A DNA stretch of 42,000 nucleotides from Burkholderiales bacterium (GTDB taxonomy: Bacteria; Pseudomonadota; Gammaproteobacteria; Burkholderiales; Burkholderiaceae_C): contig JAPLPO010000110.1 in the NCBI GenBank assembly GCA_026400155.1, positions 1-42,000 of the forward strand. Reading direction: 5' to 3'. A program made the translations under genes and the position numbers. The notes under the pieces were generated by a model that made no database searches, was not told the DNA's origin, and worked only from the letters and a program-made list of their open reading frames with translations. Of this stretch, positions 7,925 to 15,511 are shown in pieces. The stretch's first letter is position 1; each line of letters begins with the position of its first letter.

Positions 7925-8848
7925 TTAAGAGGCACCATGAAGGCCTTTCAAATTAACGCGTGTTCTGGCCACCGCACTGACGCCCTGCTCGTTGAGCATC
8001 CACTGAACCGGTTGCGAAGCGACTTGCAAGGCTAACTTGCGAACTTGAATGAGCAAACATCCATCCGATTTTTTTTGTAGTTTTTGCAAGAGCCAATCTG
8101 GAATGATGTCAAAGGAAGCTCTCAAAATCAAATCAAAAAATGGTTTTTCTGTGAACTCAACAGAATAAGACTCAATCGATTGAAGGGTTTCACGCGTTCG
8201 ATTATCAAAAATCAATTCAAACTCATATTGCTTCATTGCACTCTTAGCATCGTTGAAAGTGACAGGTAGATTTGTTGCACCCAACATTTCACCCACTTTG
8301 TTCATCTCAACGATGTAGCGGTCGCAGTCTGCGCTAGACAATGGACGCAAGCTGAGGTGTTGATAGGCTGTTAAAAAGGAGATGGTTTCCACCAAATGAA
8401 CCCATCGAATGAGATGCGGTTCGTTGGCACAGTATGCCTGCCCATTGAGATCAATGCCTCGGATTTTGGCGTGAATGGCATTGACACGCTGAATATGTTG
8501 ATTGGCAAGATCGACGCCGCCATAGGTTGTCGCTGCAACAAACATGGCCGTGCGACCCAGCCTGGCCTTAAGTTGATGCCTGAAGTTTGAATGATCCCAG
8601 ACAGCCGCCAAGGCCCTTGGGTGAAGGGCCTGAATCATCAAAGAAGACAGGCCTCCCACCATCATGGCGGAGAAATTGGCGTGGACCTTCCAAACAACCG
8701 ACTGTGGGCCAAAGAGTCCAGGATCGCCAAGGGGTAACTTGAATTCTTCTAATGAAGAAGAGGCACCCGTCATGTTTTGAAGCCCTTTTCCAATGGCGTC
8801 AAATAACAAAGGCTTGAAGGTTTGTTGGAAATTTGAAATCACGAACAA
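7925..8848 (-). CDS. MpaB-family (DUF2236) oxygenase-like protein
   Basis: A protein of about 307 residues of the DUF2236/MpaB family, which includes heme-b proteins related to latex-clearing protein. Recognisable segments are GDPGLFGPQSVVWKV, the LMIQALHP turn and GRTAMFVAATTYGG in the first third. No signal peptide is evident. The start is uncertain: there is no ATG upstream of the conserved region, so TTG at 8848 or GTG at 8842 is likely. An ATG at 8773 has a fair AAAGGG ribosome site but would remove a segment (FKPLLFDAIGKG) that looks like family sequence. The reaction is unknown; heme-dependent oxygenation is inferred from relatives. Confidence 0.82.
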   Translation of the reverse strand: MFVISNFQQTFKPLLFDAIGKGLQNMTGASSSLEEFKLPLGDPGLFGPQSVVWKVHANFSAMMVGGLSSLMIQALHPRALAAVWDHSNFRHQLKARLGRTAMFVAATTYGGVDLANQHIQRVNAIHAKIRGIDLNGQAYCANEPHLIRWVHLVETISFLTAYQHLSLRPLSSADCDRYIVEMNKVGEMLGATNLPVTFNDAKSAMKQYEFELIFDNRTRETLQSIESYSVEFTEKPFFDLILRASFDIIPDWLLQKLQKKSDGCLLIQVRKLALQVASQPVQWMLNEQGVSAVARTRVNLKGLHGAS

Positions 8849-8962
8849 AATCCAGCTGGGCGATGAGTGGCAAAAGTGATGATGAGCCCCATAAAGTCAA
8901 GGTTTTTGGCTTAATGGAAATTTGAAAAAATATTCAACAGTACATTCTAATTTGATGCACGC

Positions 8963-8979
8963 CATCTTGCACCAAGATG
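8963..8979. promoter_or_regulatory. 17-bp palindrome in the divergent mpaB-like/Bug intergenic region
   Basis: CATCTTG and CAAGATG arms are separated by three bases, between two divergently transcribed genes and about 115 bases before the Bug start. There is no T run, so an operator is more likely than a terminator. The regulator is unknown and none is encoded adjacent. Confidence 0.35.
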
Positions 8980-9094
8980 CAAAACATTGCTGAACCAAGT
9001 CAGCAGGTGCTAAACCGTTTGACGCATGTCGGAAAAAACTGATTTGCGCATCTGTGATACGATAAATTTAACTTCTTATCCAAGGTGAATTTCA

Positions 9095-10051
9095 ATGTCT
9101 TTTTACCGTGTTGTTGCCTTTGCATTTCTCATTCTTGCTCATGTGGGTCTGCATGCGCAGACTTGGCCATCACGTCCCCTGAAGCTGATTGTGCCGTTTC
9201 CACCTGGCGGCACCGGTGACCTTCTTGGACGCCTTGCGGCTAAGGAAATGGAAACCACATTGGGTCAACCCGTTGTGGTCGAGAATCGTGCAGGTGCTGG
9301 TGGTCTGATTGGCAGTGACGCTGTGGCCAAGTCGCCTGCCGACGGGCACACACTGGTCTTGTCCAACGTGGCATCGCATGCCATTGGCCCAGCCGTGTAT
9401 CCCAAAATGCCCTACGACGCTGTGAAAGACTTTACCCACATTGGATTGATTGCAGGCGTACCAAGTGGCGTGGCAGTGGCTGCCAGTAGTCCGTACACGT
9501 CAATGGATGTTCTGCTTGCCAAAGCGCGCTCTGCGCCTGGAGCAGTTCGCTTTGGCTCCAACGGCAATGGCACATCTTCCCACGTCAAACTCGCCATCCT
9601 CAACAGGGCGGCCAAGGTTGACATCACCCATATTCCTTACAAAGGCTCTGCCCCCGCTACAGTCGATTTGCTGGGTGGTCAAATTGACGGCCTGATTGCC
9701 GCTGTGCCTGATGTAGGCCGCAATCCCTTGCTCCGACTGGTAGCCATCACCTCCGACAAACGCGCTGCGCGCTGGCCTGATGTGCCCACTGTTGCCGAGT
9801 TAGGCCTAGCACCCATGGTGGCCAGCAACTGGTTTGGCATCTCCGGCCCCACAGGTATACCTGCCCCCATTGCAGACCGATTGAATGCTGCACTCACAGC
9901 AGCGCTCAACACCCCAGAACTGACCAACCGACTGCGTGATTTAGGCGCCGAGCCCAACCGCATGACTCGTGCCGACTACACAGCCTTGGTCACTTCGGAC
10001 TTTGCGCGCTGGGCCGCTGTGGCCAAGTCTGCCGATATTCGCGTTGACTGA
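9095..10051 (+). CDS. Bug/TctC-family periplasmic binding protein (1 of 7)
   Basis: A 318-residue secreted solute-binding protein of the Bug (TctC) family, which binds carboxylates and related small acids. A signal peptide ends at LHAQ (about residue 22). The family core follows: WPSRPLKLIVPFPPGG, then GTGDLLGR, LGQPVVVENRAGAGG and SPADGHTL, with VPYKG-like IPYKGSAPA in the middle. Ribosome site AAGGTG is seven bases before ATG. No TctA or TctB membrane gene lies nearby. The next gene is a second, different Bug gene 14 bases downstream, so the two are probably cotranscribed. Ligand unknown. Confidence 0.92.
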   Translation: MSFYRVVAFAFLILAHVGLHAQTWPSRPLKLIVPFPPGGTGDLLGRLAAKEMETTLGQPVVVENRAGAGGLIGSDAVAKSPADGHTLVLSNVASHAIGPAVYPKMPYDAVKDFTHIGLIAGVPSGVAVAASSPYTSMDVLLAKARSAPGAVRFGSNGNGTSSHVKLAILNRAAKVDITHIPYKGSAPATVDLLGGQIDGLIAAVPDVGRNPLLRLVAITSDKRAARWPDVPTVAELGLAPMVASNWFGISGPTGIPAPIADRLNAALTAALNTPELTNRLRDLGAEPNRMTRADYTALVTSDFARWAAVAKSADIRVD

Positions 10052-10065
10052 TTGAAAGAATGCAC

Positions 10066-11034
10066 ATGAAAACATTAAAGGCTCTGGTTAGTGGGCTGAT
10101 GGCTGCAATGGCACTGTCGGGCATCAGCGCTACTGCGCAAGAATTCCCAAACAAGCCAATTCGCATCGTTGTGCCCTACAGCCCAGGCGGTGGCACAGAT
10201 GCCGTCGCAAGAATGATGGCGCAGCGCCTGTCCATCACGCTAGGTCAATCGGTGGTGGTAGAAAACAAGCCCGGCGCCTCAGCCAACATTGGCTCAGAAT
10301 TTGTAGCGCGCGCTCCAGCAGACGGCTACACCATTTTGGTCACAGCGCCCAACTTCACCACCAGCGAAGCGCTTTACGACAAACTTAGCTGGCGCTTTGA
10401 TGATTTCATTCCTGTGATTCATCTGGTGCGCTACGCCAACGTTTTGGTGTCCGCACCCGACTCAAAAATGGCAACAGTCCCCGAAATGGTGACACGAGCC
10501 AAGGCTGCGCCAGGCATGATGACGTACGGCTCAGCAGGCACGGGATCAAACTCGCATTTGGCTATGGAGCTGCTCAAACAACGCGTTGGCATCAACCCCG
10601 AACACGTGCCTTACAAAGGCTCTGGCCCGCTTAAAACAGATTTGTTGGGCAACCACTTGTTGCTGGGTGTAGACGGTCTTGGTGGAATGATCGAACTGAT
10701 CAAGAACGGGCAAGTCAAAGCTTTGGCTGTCCTTGCACCCAGACGCACCCCTTTGTGGCCTGACGTGCCAAGCCTAGGCGACTTTGGCATCAACGATGTC
10801 GATGGCAATGGCTGGTACGGTGCACTCTTGCCAGCTGGCACACCGCCAGCCGTAGTGGCCAAGTTGCACTCGGCGTTTGCAGCGGCGTTGGCCATGCCAG
10901 AAATGAGAGAGCGCCTGATGGCCATGGGCGTTGAGCCTGTGGGTGGCTCGAGTGAGTCTTTTAGGACTTACTTGCTAGGTGAACGTCGCAAATGGTCAGA
11001 CGTGATCAACACCGCCAAAATCAAAGTCAATTGA
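10066..11034 (+). CDS. Bug/TctC-family periplasmic binding protein (2 of 7)
   Basis: A 322-residue secreted Bug protein with a signal peptide ending near ATAQ, then FPNKPIRIVVPYSPGGG, LGQSVVVENKPGAS and APADGYTI. It follows the first Bug gene directly but is clearly divergent from it, so the pair is not a recent duplication. Of two in-frame ATGs six bases apart, the second is better spaced from the weak GAAAG ribosome site; the first is at 10060. It is closed by a hairpin shared with the convergent gene. Ligand unknown; as for its neighbour, no dedicated permease is present. Confidence 0.92.
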   Translation: MKTLKALVSGLMAAMALSGISATAQEFPNKPIRIVVPYSPGGGTDAVARMMAQRLSITLGQSVVVENKPGASANIGSEFVARAPADGYTILVTAPNFTTSEALYDKLSWRFDDFIPVIHLVRYANVLVSAPDSKMATVPEMVTRAKAAPGMMTYGSAGTGSNSHLAMELLKQRVGINPEHVPYKGSGPLKTDLLGNHLLLGVDGLGGMIELIKNGQVKALAVLAPRRTPLWPDVPSLGDFGINDVDGNGWYGALLPAGTPPAVVAKLHSAFAAALAMPEMRERLMAMGVEPVGGSSESFRTYLLGERRKWSDVINTAKIKVN

Positions 11035-11042
11035 AACCAGAA

Positions 11043-11069
11043 GCAGCCAATCTCAACTTGGCTGCGCTT
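11043..11069. terminator. Hairpin between convergent genes, probable terminator
   Basis: A perfect eight-base stem (GCAGCCAA / TTGGCTGC) with a seven-base loop lies just after the second Bug stop. It is followed by only a short T run (CTTT), so termination may be modest. Confidence 0.6.
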
Positions 11070-11073
11070 TGAT

Positions 11074-11724
11074 TCAATAAGGGCCTGGAATCTTCAGCTC
11101 TTGCGCAGCCTTTTCCCAGCAGGCCACAGCTTCCACCATGGTAGGTCCACCCCGGTGCAGCAGCACATAAGAAAGCGCCTCGGCCATCTGCGCGCGAGTA
11201 GCGCCTCTTTCAAATGCGCGCTGAAGGTGAATGCGCATCCCATTTGCATTTCGAAGGCCTGCATGACAAACAGCTGCAGCAACTTCAGCAGTGGCTGGAA
11301 GTGTGCGGCCACGTGCGGCATCGAAGACGCGTGAGTAACGCTTCATTGCCATTTTTTCGGGTACCCACTTTTCAAACGCTGAGTATCCAAAGAAAAACGC
11401 ATTGAACGATTCGCAGGCAGCAGCAATTGCCAAAGCGTCGCTGATGGCACTGTTGCTCATGCCAGCTGAAGCAGCTCGCTCAAAGTGAAAGAAAGCCAGC
11501 TTTTCTCGCGTGGTGGCAATGAGCGCGATCCAAACCGTTTCTTTTTCAACCGCTGAAAGAATGCGCTCGTCAAGCGTTAGCCGTGTGTAGAGTGCGTCAT
11601 AGGTCGCAAGAAGCTTGGGGTCTGATGCACCAAGCATTCGATGGTATGGCAGAAGGTATCCGCGCTTGGCGAACATGGCTTCAAGCAGTTTCGCGCCTTC
11701 ATCTTTTGATTTCTCTTTGGCCAC
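11074..11724 (-). CDS. Carboxymuconolactone decarboxylase-like (CMD-fold) protein
   Basis: A 216-residue all-helical protein resembling the carboxymuconolactone decarboxylase/AhpD superfamily. The core helix pair lies around residues 58-125 (ETVWIALIATTREKLAFFHFERA, then AISDALAIAAACESFNAFF). The CxxC pair of the AhpD peroxidase branch is absent, so a thiol peroxidase role is unlikely and the function is open. It starts with GTG, supported by a GGAG ribosome site eight bases upstream. It lies 44 bases after the frameshifted racemase/decarboxylase-like gene and downstream of iclR on the same strand. Confidence 0.8.
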   Translation of the reverse strand: MAKEKSKDEGAKLLEAMFAKRGYLLPYHRMLGASDPKLLATYDALYTRLTLDERILSAVEKETVWIALIATTREKLAFFHFERAASAGMSNSAISDALAIAAACESFNAFFFGYSAFEKWVPEKMAMKRYSRVFDAARGRTLPATAEVAAAVCHAGLRNANGMRIHLQRAFERGATRAQMAEALSYVLLHRGGPTMVEAVACWEKAAQELKIPGPY

Positions 11725-11768
11725 CGTTTGTCTCCAGACTTTGATTGATTGGGTTAAAGCTAGTTGAG

Positions 11769-12595
11769 TTAAATGAACTCGTTAAGTTTTGCATCTATAG
11801 ACTCAAAGAAACAATCTTCAAAACGACTGCGCCAATGAGTGCCTGCAATCCAACTCTTGAACGAGTCAGAAGACAACTCGTTGCCTTCTACTGCACTGAC
11901 ACATCGCCAAGCAAGCGCCAGAGTGCAAGAGAAAACTGGCGCGCCACTCAAGCTGGGCACATGCAAAATGGACTTCAAACTCGGCATGCCTGTTCCCAAC
12001 AGCACGATGGCATCTAAAGACGTGTCACGCAGTTTGTCGATTGCATCCATGACTGAATTTGAGCCGATGGCGTAGATTGGGTTGGGCTGACCAGATCGTG
12101 ACTGACTGGCTTCACTCAGAACCACTTTGGCAACTGCTTCAACTTGAAACCCACGCGACTGCCAATAGGCAATGCTGTGCTGAAGCAAGCTATCGGGATA
12201 GGGAGAGACCAGGCCAATTCGCTGGGCATTGAGCGCATGAAGCGCATCCACCACAGAAAGTGCCGAGCTGGTGACATGAATCCCTGTTCGCTGACGCAAC
12301 TCATCGAATAAAACATCTTCCCGATCACAACCCACCAAATAGGAAGAGCCAGTACAAGCCACGCCCAAAGATCTCAAGGGTGCTTCAGCAAATTGCGCAG
12401 CAGATTGCGTCAATTGATCAAAATACGCCAACAGTCGGTTCTCTAAAGTTGCTTGCTTGCTTGCTTGCTAACCAGCCGGGCCGTGAGAAGACTCATCCCT
12501 TTGGGCAACAAGATGCCAAATTCTGGTTCGACCGTTGAGTTGGATTGAGGCGTTAAGACGCCAACAAAGCCACGTGGAGCGTATTCAAAAGACAT
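11769..12595 (-). pseudogene. Frameshifted maleate isomerase/arylmalonate decarboxylase-like (Asp/Glu racemase superfamily) gene
   Basis: Two reading frames together make one protein of normal family length (about 270 residues). The first, from ATG at 12595, reads RGFVGVLTPQSNSTVEPEFG ... LLTARLVSKQ and stops at 12443-12445. The second, read from about 12450, gives ATLENRLLAYFDQL, ACTGSSYLVG and the rest down to 11769. The frames are offset exactly at a run of five GCAA units (12449-12468). Family cysteines are present in ACTGSS and in the VFSCTLALAW segment, so apart from the frame break the gene looks intact and not decayed. It may be switched off by slippage, or reflect a sequencing error. 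The downstream half could be translated alone from TTG 12431 but would lack the N-terminal lobe strand. Enzymes of this family decarboxylate or isomerise dicarboxylic acids through cysteine chemistry. Confidence 0.85.
12449..12468 (-). repeat. Tetranucleotide repeat (GCAA)5 inside a coding region
   Basis: Five perfect GCAA units on the coding (minus) strand, read as TTGC on the plus strand. With five units the upstream frame runs into a stop; adding one unit or removing two makes the two halves continuous. Such tracts are known slippage sites in phase-variable genes of other bacteria. Confidence 0.95.
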
Positions 12596-12661
12596 GGGCT
12601 CAGTATAAAGCTAGGAAAGTGCTAGCAAGGCTTAGCTCTGTTTCAAGACCCATGACCCACA

Positions 12662-13495
12662 TCAGGTGAGCATGGGAGACAAGTTCAATGCCAGCGTCTT
12701 GAGAGCTGGCGCCACTTCATTGAGCAGCTTGGCTTTGCTCACCGAACTCTTGGCACCACCACTGGTCAATGCCATCACTTTTTTTCCGTCTGGCGATATC
12801 ACAGGAACACCGACGGCATTGATGTCGGGATGCGAACGTCCAAGGTTAAAGACCAGGCCCCATTGCGAAAATTCTTTGGTAGCGATGGCCAAATCAAGGC
12901 GAATTTTGTCGAAGACATCGGGGTCACGTTTTTTCAGTTGCTTCAAAGCAGCCTCACGGGTAGGGGCATCTACCGCGCAAAGGTAAGTCCAACCTAAAGA
13001 TGAATTCCCAAGGTCTAGGTTGGTGCCCACGTGCAAGTTCAAAGTGAGAATGCTGGGCACCTCAACTCGCTGAAGAATGAGCATGTCCGTGCCATTGCGC
13101 TCTGCCAGAGTGACTGAAATTTGGTGCTGTACCGCAACTTGACGCATGAGCGGCAGCGCAAAAGCACTTAAGCCAGTTCGAGTGATTGCCGCATGCCCCA
13201 GAAGCAACACGCCTGAGCCCACGCGCAACTTGTTGGGAGTAGCGCCTGGCACCAAATAGCCGAGTTTCAAAAGTGTGTGGCAAAGACGCCAAACAGTGGG
13301 TTGCGGCAGGCCTGTCAACCTGGCAATTTCTCGACTCCCCAAGACATCACGGTCCGGCGTGAAACAGCGAAGGATTTCGAGGCCCCTGGCAAGCGCCGTG
13401 ACAAAAAGGGGGTCTTTGAGCTCTGACTCATCAGGCCCACTTTGAGCGGCCATCGATTCTTTTTTGGCCTTGACACTTGCAGAATTGACTTTCAT
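12662..13495 (-). CDS. IclR-family transcriptional regulator
   Basis: A 277-residue regulator. The N-terminal winged helix-turn-helix is at about residues 30-80 (ALARGLEILRCF, then SREIARLTGLPQPTVWRLCHTL). The C-terminal IclR effector domain has the usual LAERNGTDMLILQRVE segment and SxVGVPV-like NAVGVPVISPDGK. ATG 13495 is taken as start; a TTG 18 bases upstream is also in frame. It is divergent from the Bug-amidohydrolase-ligase-dehydrogenase operon and upstream of the racemase-like and CMD-like genes on its own strand. It is therefore the obvious candidate regulator of this whole locus (inference). Confidence 0.93.
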   Translation of the reverse strand: MKVNSASVKAKKESMAAQSGPDESELKDPLFVTALARGLEILRCFTPDRDVLGSREIARLTGLPQPTVWRLCHTLLKLGYLVPGATPNKLRVGSGVLLLGHAAITRTGLSAFALPLMRQVAVQHQISVTLAERNGTDMLILQRVEVPSILTLNLHVGTNLDLGNSSLGWTYLCAVDAPTREAALKQLKKRDPDVFDKIRLDLAIATKEFSQWGLVFNLGRSHPDINAVGVPVISPDGKKVMALTSGGAKSSVSKAKLLNEVAPALKTLALNLSPMLT

Positions 13496-13519
13496 AATGA
13501 TTTCACAATTCAATTTGTT

Positions 13520-13536
13520 GATTCATCTAGTGAATC
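13520..13536. promoter_or_regulatory. Palindrome between iclR and the Bug operon, candidate IclR operator
   Basis: GATTCA and TGAATC arms flank a five-base centre in the 101-bp divergent promoter region, 24 bases from the iclR ATG. Its size and position fit an autoregulatory IclR-type operator. There is no experimental or motif-database support. Confidence 0.45.
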
Positions 13537-13596
13537 ATACAAGGTGAATGAAGTATTGGATACGCACACACTTAATTTTGAAAGAAAGAACTCTCC

Positions 13597-14583
13597 ATGA
13601 ATTTTTCTCTGTCACCAAAACGAACCCTGTTGCGTCATCTCGTTCTGGGATTTCTTGCCCTCGGCGTTGGTCTTTCCCAAGCAGCCGACCCTTATCCAAC
13701 GAAGAGCGTCACCATCATCAACCCTTGGGCGCCTGGGGGTCCTTCTGATGCCATCATCCGACCCATTGCTCAGCAACTCGCCCTACGTCTAGGCCAAGCG
13801 GTTGTTGTTGAAAACAGAGCGGGAGCAACTGGCACCATTGGCGCTGCGGCAGTGGCCAGGGCCACACCTGACGGACATACACTGTTCTTTGCCCATGTGA
13901 ACCCCATTGCCATCAGTCCTTCATTGCCCCAAAAATTACCTTACGACCCTATTAAAGATTTTGCGCCCATCACTTTGATTTCTTCGGGCCCCGCCGTGCT
14001 GGTGGTCAGAAGCGATTTTCCTGCCAAAAATCTGGCCGAATTCATCGCTTTTGCACGCGCAAATCCCGGCAAAATCAGCTACGGCTCTGTGGGTATTGGC
14101 AGCAATACACACTTGGCAGGCTCCCTGCTTGGCCACATGGCCAAAGTAGACATGCTGCATGTGCCCTACAAAGGTTCGGCCACCATACAGACCGACATTC
14201 TGGGTGGATCACTCACCACTGGTTTCGTCACGCTCAGTGGCGCTCAAGCTTTGATCCAAGATGGTCGCATGCGCGCCCTGGCGGTGAGTACAGCCAAGCG
14301 TTCAAGCGTGTTGCCTGATGTGCCAGCGGTAGCAGAAATGCTGCCCGGATTTGAAATCAGTGGCTGGTATGGATTGATGGCCCCGGCCAACACCCCACCC
14401 GAAGTCATTCGCCGACTCAACACAGAGGTCACCGCTATTTTGCGCACACCCGAAATTGCAAATCGCCTGCGCGATGGCGGCATGGATTCCTCTCCCACAA
14501 CGCCAGAAGCATTTGGCGACTACATCAAAGCGGAATTGGGCCGTTGGGTGAATGCCATCAAAGTGGCCAACATCAAAGATTGA
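13597..14583 (+). CDS. Bug/TctC-family periplasmic binding protein (3 of 7)
   Basis: A 328-residue secreted binding protein with a signal peptide ending near SQAAD. The mature start is YPTKSVTIINPWAPGG instead of the usual IVPFPPGG, followed by LGQAVVVENRAGATG and TPDGHTL. It is the first gene of the operon divergent from iclR. The hairpin right after its stop, and the enzymes behind it, suggest that this protein captures the substrate or a precursor of the pathway encoded downstream (inference). Confidence 0.92.
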   Translation: MNFSLSPKRTLLRHLVLGFLALGVGLSQAADPYPTKSVTIINPWAPGGPSDAIIRPIAQQLALRLGQAVVVENRAGATGTIGAAAVARATPDGHTLFFAHVNPIAISPSLPQKLPYDPIKDFAPITLISSGPAVLVVRSDFPAKNLAEFIAFARANPGKISYGSVGIGSNTHLAGSLLGHMAKVDMLHVPYKGSATIQTDILGGSLTTGFVTLSGAQALIQDGRMRALAVSTAKRSSVLPDVPAVAEMLPGFEISGWYGLMAPANTPPEVIRRLNTEVTAILRTPEIANRLRDGGMDSSPTTPEAFGDYIKAELGRWVNAIKVANIKD

Positions 14584-14595
14584 TTCCCGCCTACC

Positions 14596-14613
14596 GGGTC
14601 CCCAACGGGACCC
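14596..14613 (+). other. GC-rich intercistronic hairpin
   Basis: GGGTCCC and GGGACCC arms close on a four-base CAAC loop, 12 bases after the Bug stop and 16 bases before the amidohydrolase ATG. No T run follows. It may protect the upstream binding-protein mRNA or act as a weak attenuator, so that the binding protein is made in excess over the enzymes. Confidence 0.6.
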
Positions 14614-14629
14614 CCACTGACTGACGCCC

Positions 14630-15502
14630 ATGAAGCCCTACGAAATTCAAGCCATTGATGCAGTGGTCAACCTGTGGACGCCAGAAATGCTGGCCATTCG
14701 ACCCAATCGTGACGCGTTTTACGGTGGCAAGATGAAGGTCACCCAGCAAGACCTCAAAGGGGTTAGCCATGAGGAGATGTTGCGTCGAATGGATGCAGCA
14801 GGCATTGAGAGGTCTTTCTTGATCGCTGCCAAAGTGGGCCCCATCATGCACAAGGCCAGCTATCACACACCCTACGAAATGGTGGCCGAGGCCATCAATC
14901 GTTATCCAGACCGATTTTATGGCCTAGCGGGCCTAGACGCCACCGAGGGGATGGATGGCGTACGTCAGCTCGAAAAAGCCGTGAAGGAATACGGCTTCAT
15001 TGGCGCTCATTTTTATCCCCATTGGTTCGAATTGGCACCAGACCATGCCAAGTGGTACCCCTTCTATGCAAAGTGCGTAGAGTTGAATGTGCCAGTTCAG
15101 TTGCAAGTGGGACAGTCGATGCTTTACGACCCACAACACCGGCTTCGCAGTGGGGGTCGACCCATCGCGCTCGATGCCGTTGCCTGCGACTTTCCCGAAC
15201 TCAAGATCATTGGCATCCATGTGGGCATTCCATGGACCGATGAAATGATCGCGATGGCATGGAAACATCCCAATGTGTTCATTGGCACTGACGCTCACAG
15301 TCCTAAGTATTGGCCTGAAAGTTTTGTCAAATACATCAATACCTATGGTCAAGACAAAGTGATCTTCGGAACCGATTTTCCAGTGCTTGAATTTGAACGC
15401 ACCCGCGAAGAAATAGAAAATTTGAACCTTCGCGCAGAACCCAAACGCAAACTGCTGCGAGACAATGTGTTGCGCATTTATGGTTTGAATCTTTCGTCTT
15501 AA
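14630..15502 (+). CDS. Amidohydrolase-2 family (ACMSD-like) TIM-barrel protein
   Basis: A 290-residue protein of the PF04909-type amidohydrolase family, which includes aminocarboxymuconate-semialdehyde decarboxylase and other decarboxylases and hydrolases. H197 (IIGIHVG), D221/H223 (GTDAHS) and D249 (IFGTDFP) match late barrel positions. The first strand reads IDAVVNLWTP where metal-binding members have IDxHxH, so the N-terminal HxH metal pair is missing; the function may be metal-independent or changed. No clear ribosome site is seen. It lies ten bases before the acyl-CoA ligase gene. Decarboxylation or hydrolysis of a pathway acid is inferred. Confidence 0.85.
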   Translation: MKPYEIQAIDAVVNLWTPEMLAIRPNRDAFYGGKMKVTQQDLKGVSHEEMLRRMDAAGIERSFLIAAKVGPIMHKASYHTPYEMVAEAINRYPDRFYGLAGLDATEGMDGVRQLEKAVKEYGFIGAHFYPHWFELAPDHAKWYPFYAKCVELNVPVQLQVGQSMLYDPQHRLRSGGRPIALDAVACDFPELKIIGIHVGIPWTDEMIAMAWKHPNVFIGTDAHSPKYWPESFVKYINTYGQDKVIFGTDFPVLEFERTREEIENLNLRAEPKRKLLRDNVLRIYGLNLSS

Positions 15503-15511
15503 GGCAGGCCC

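Noticed and set aside
12449-12468. CRISPR or IS-related repeat
   Set aside because: It is a simple tetranucleotide run without spacers, target duplication or nearby transposase or cas genes.
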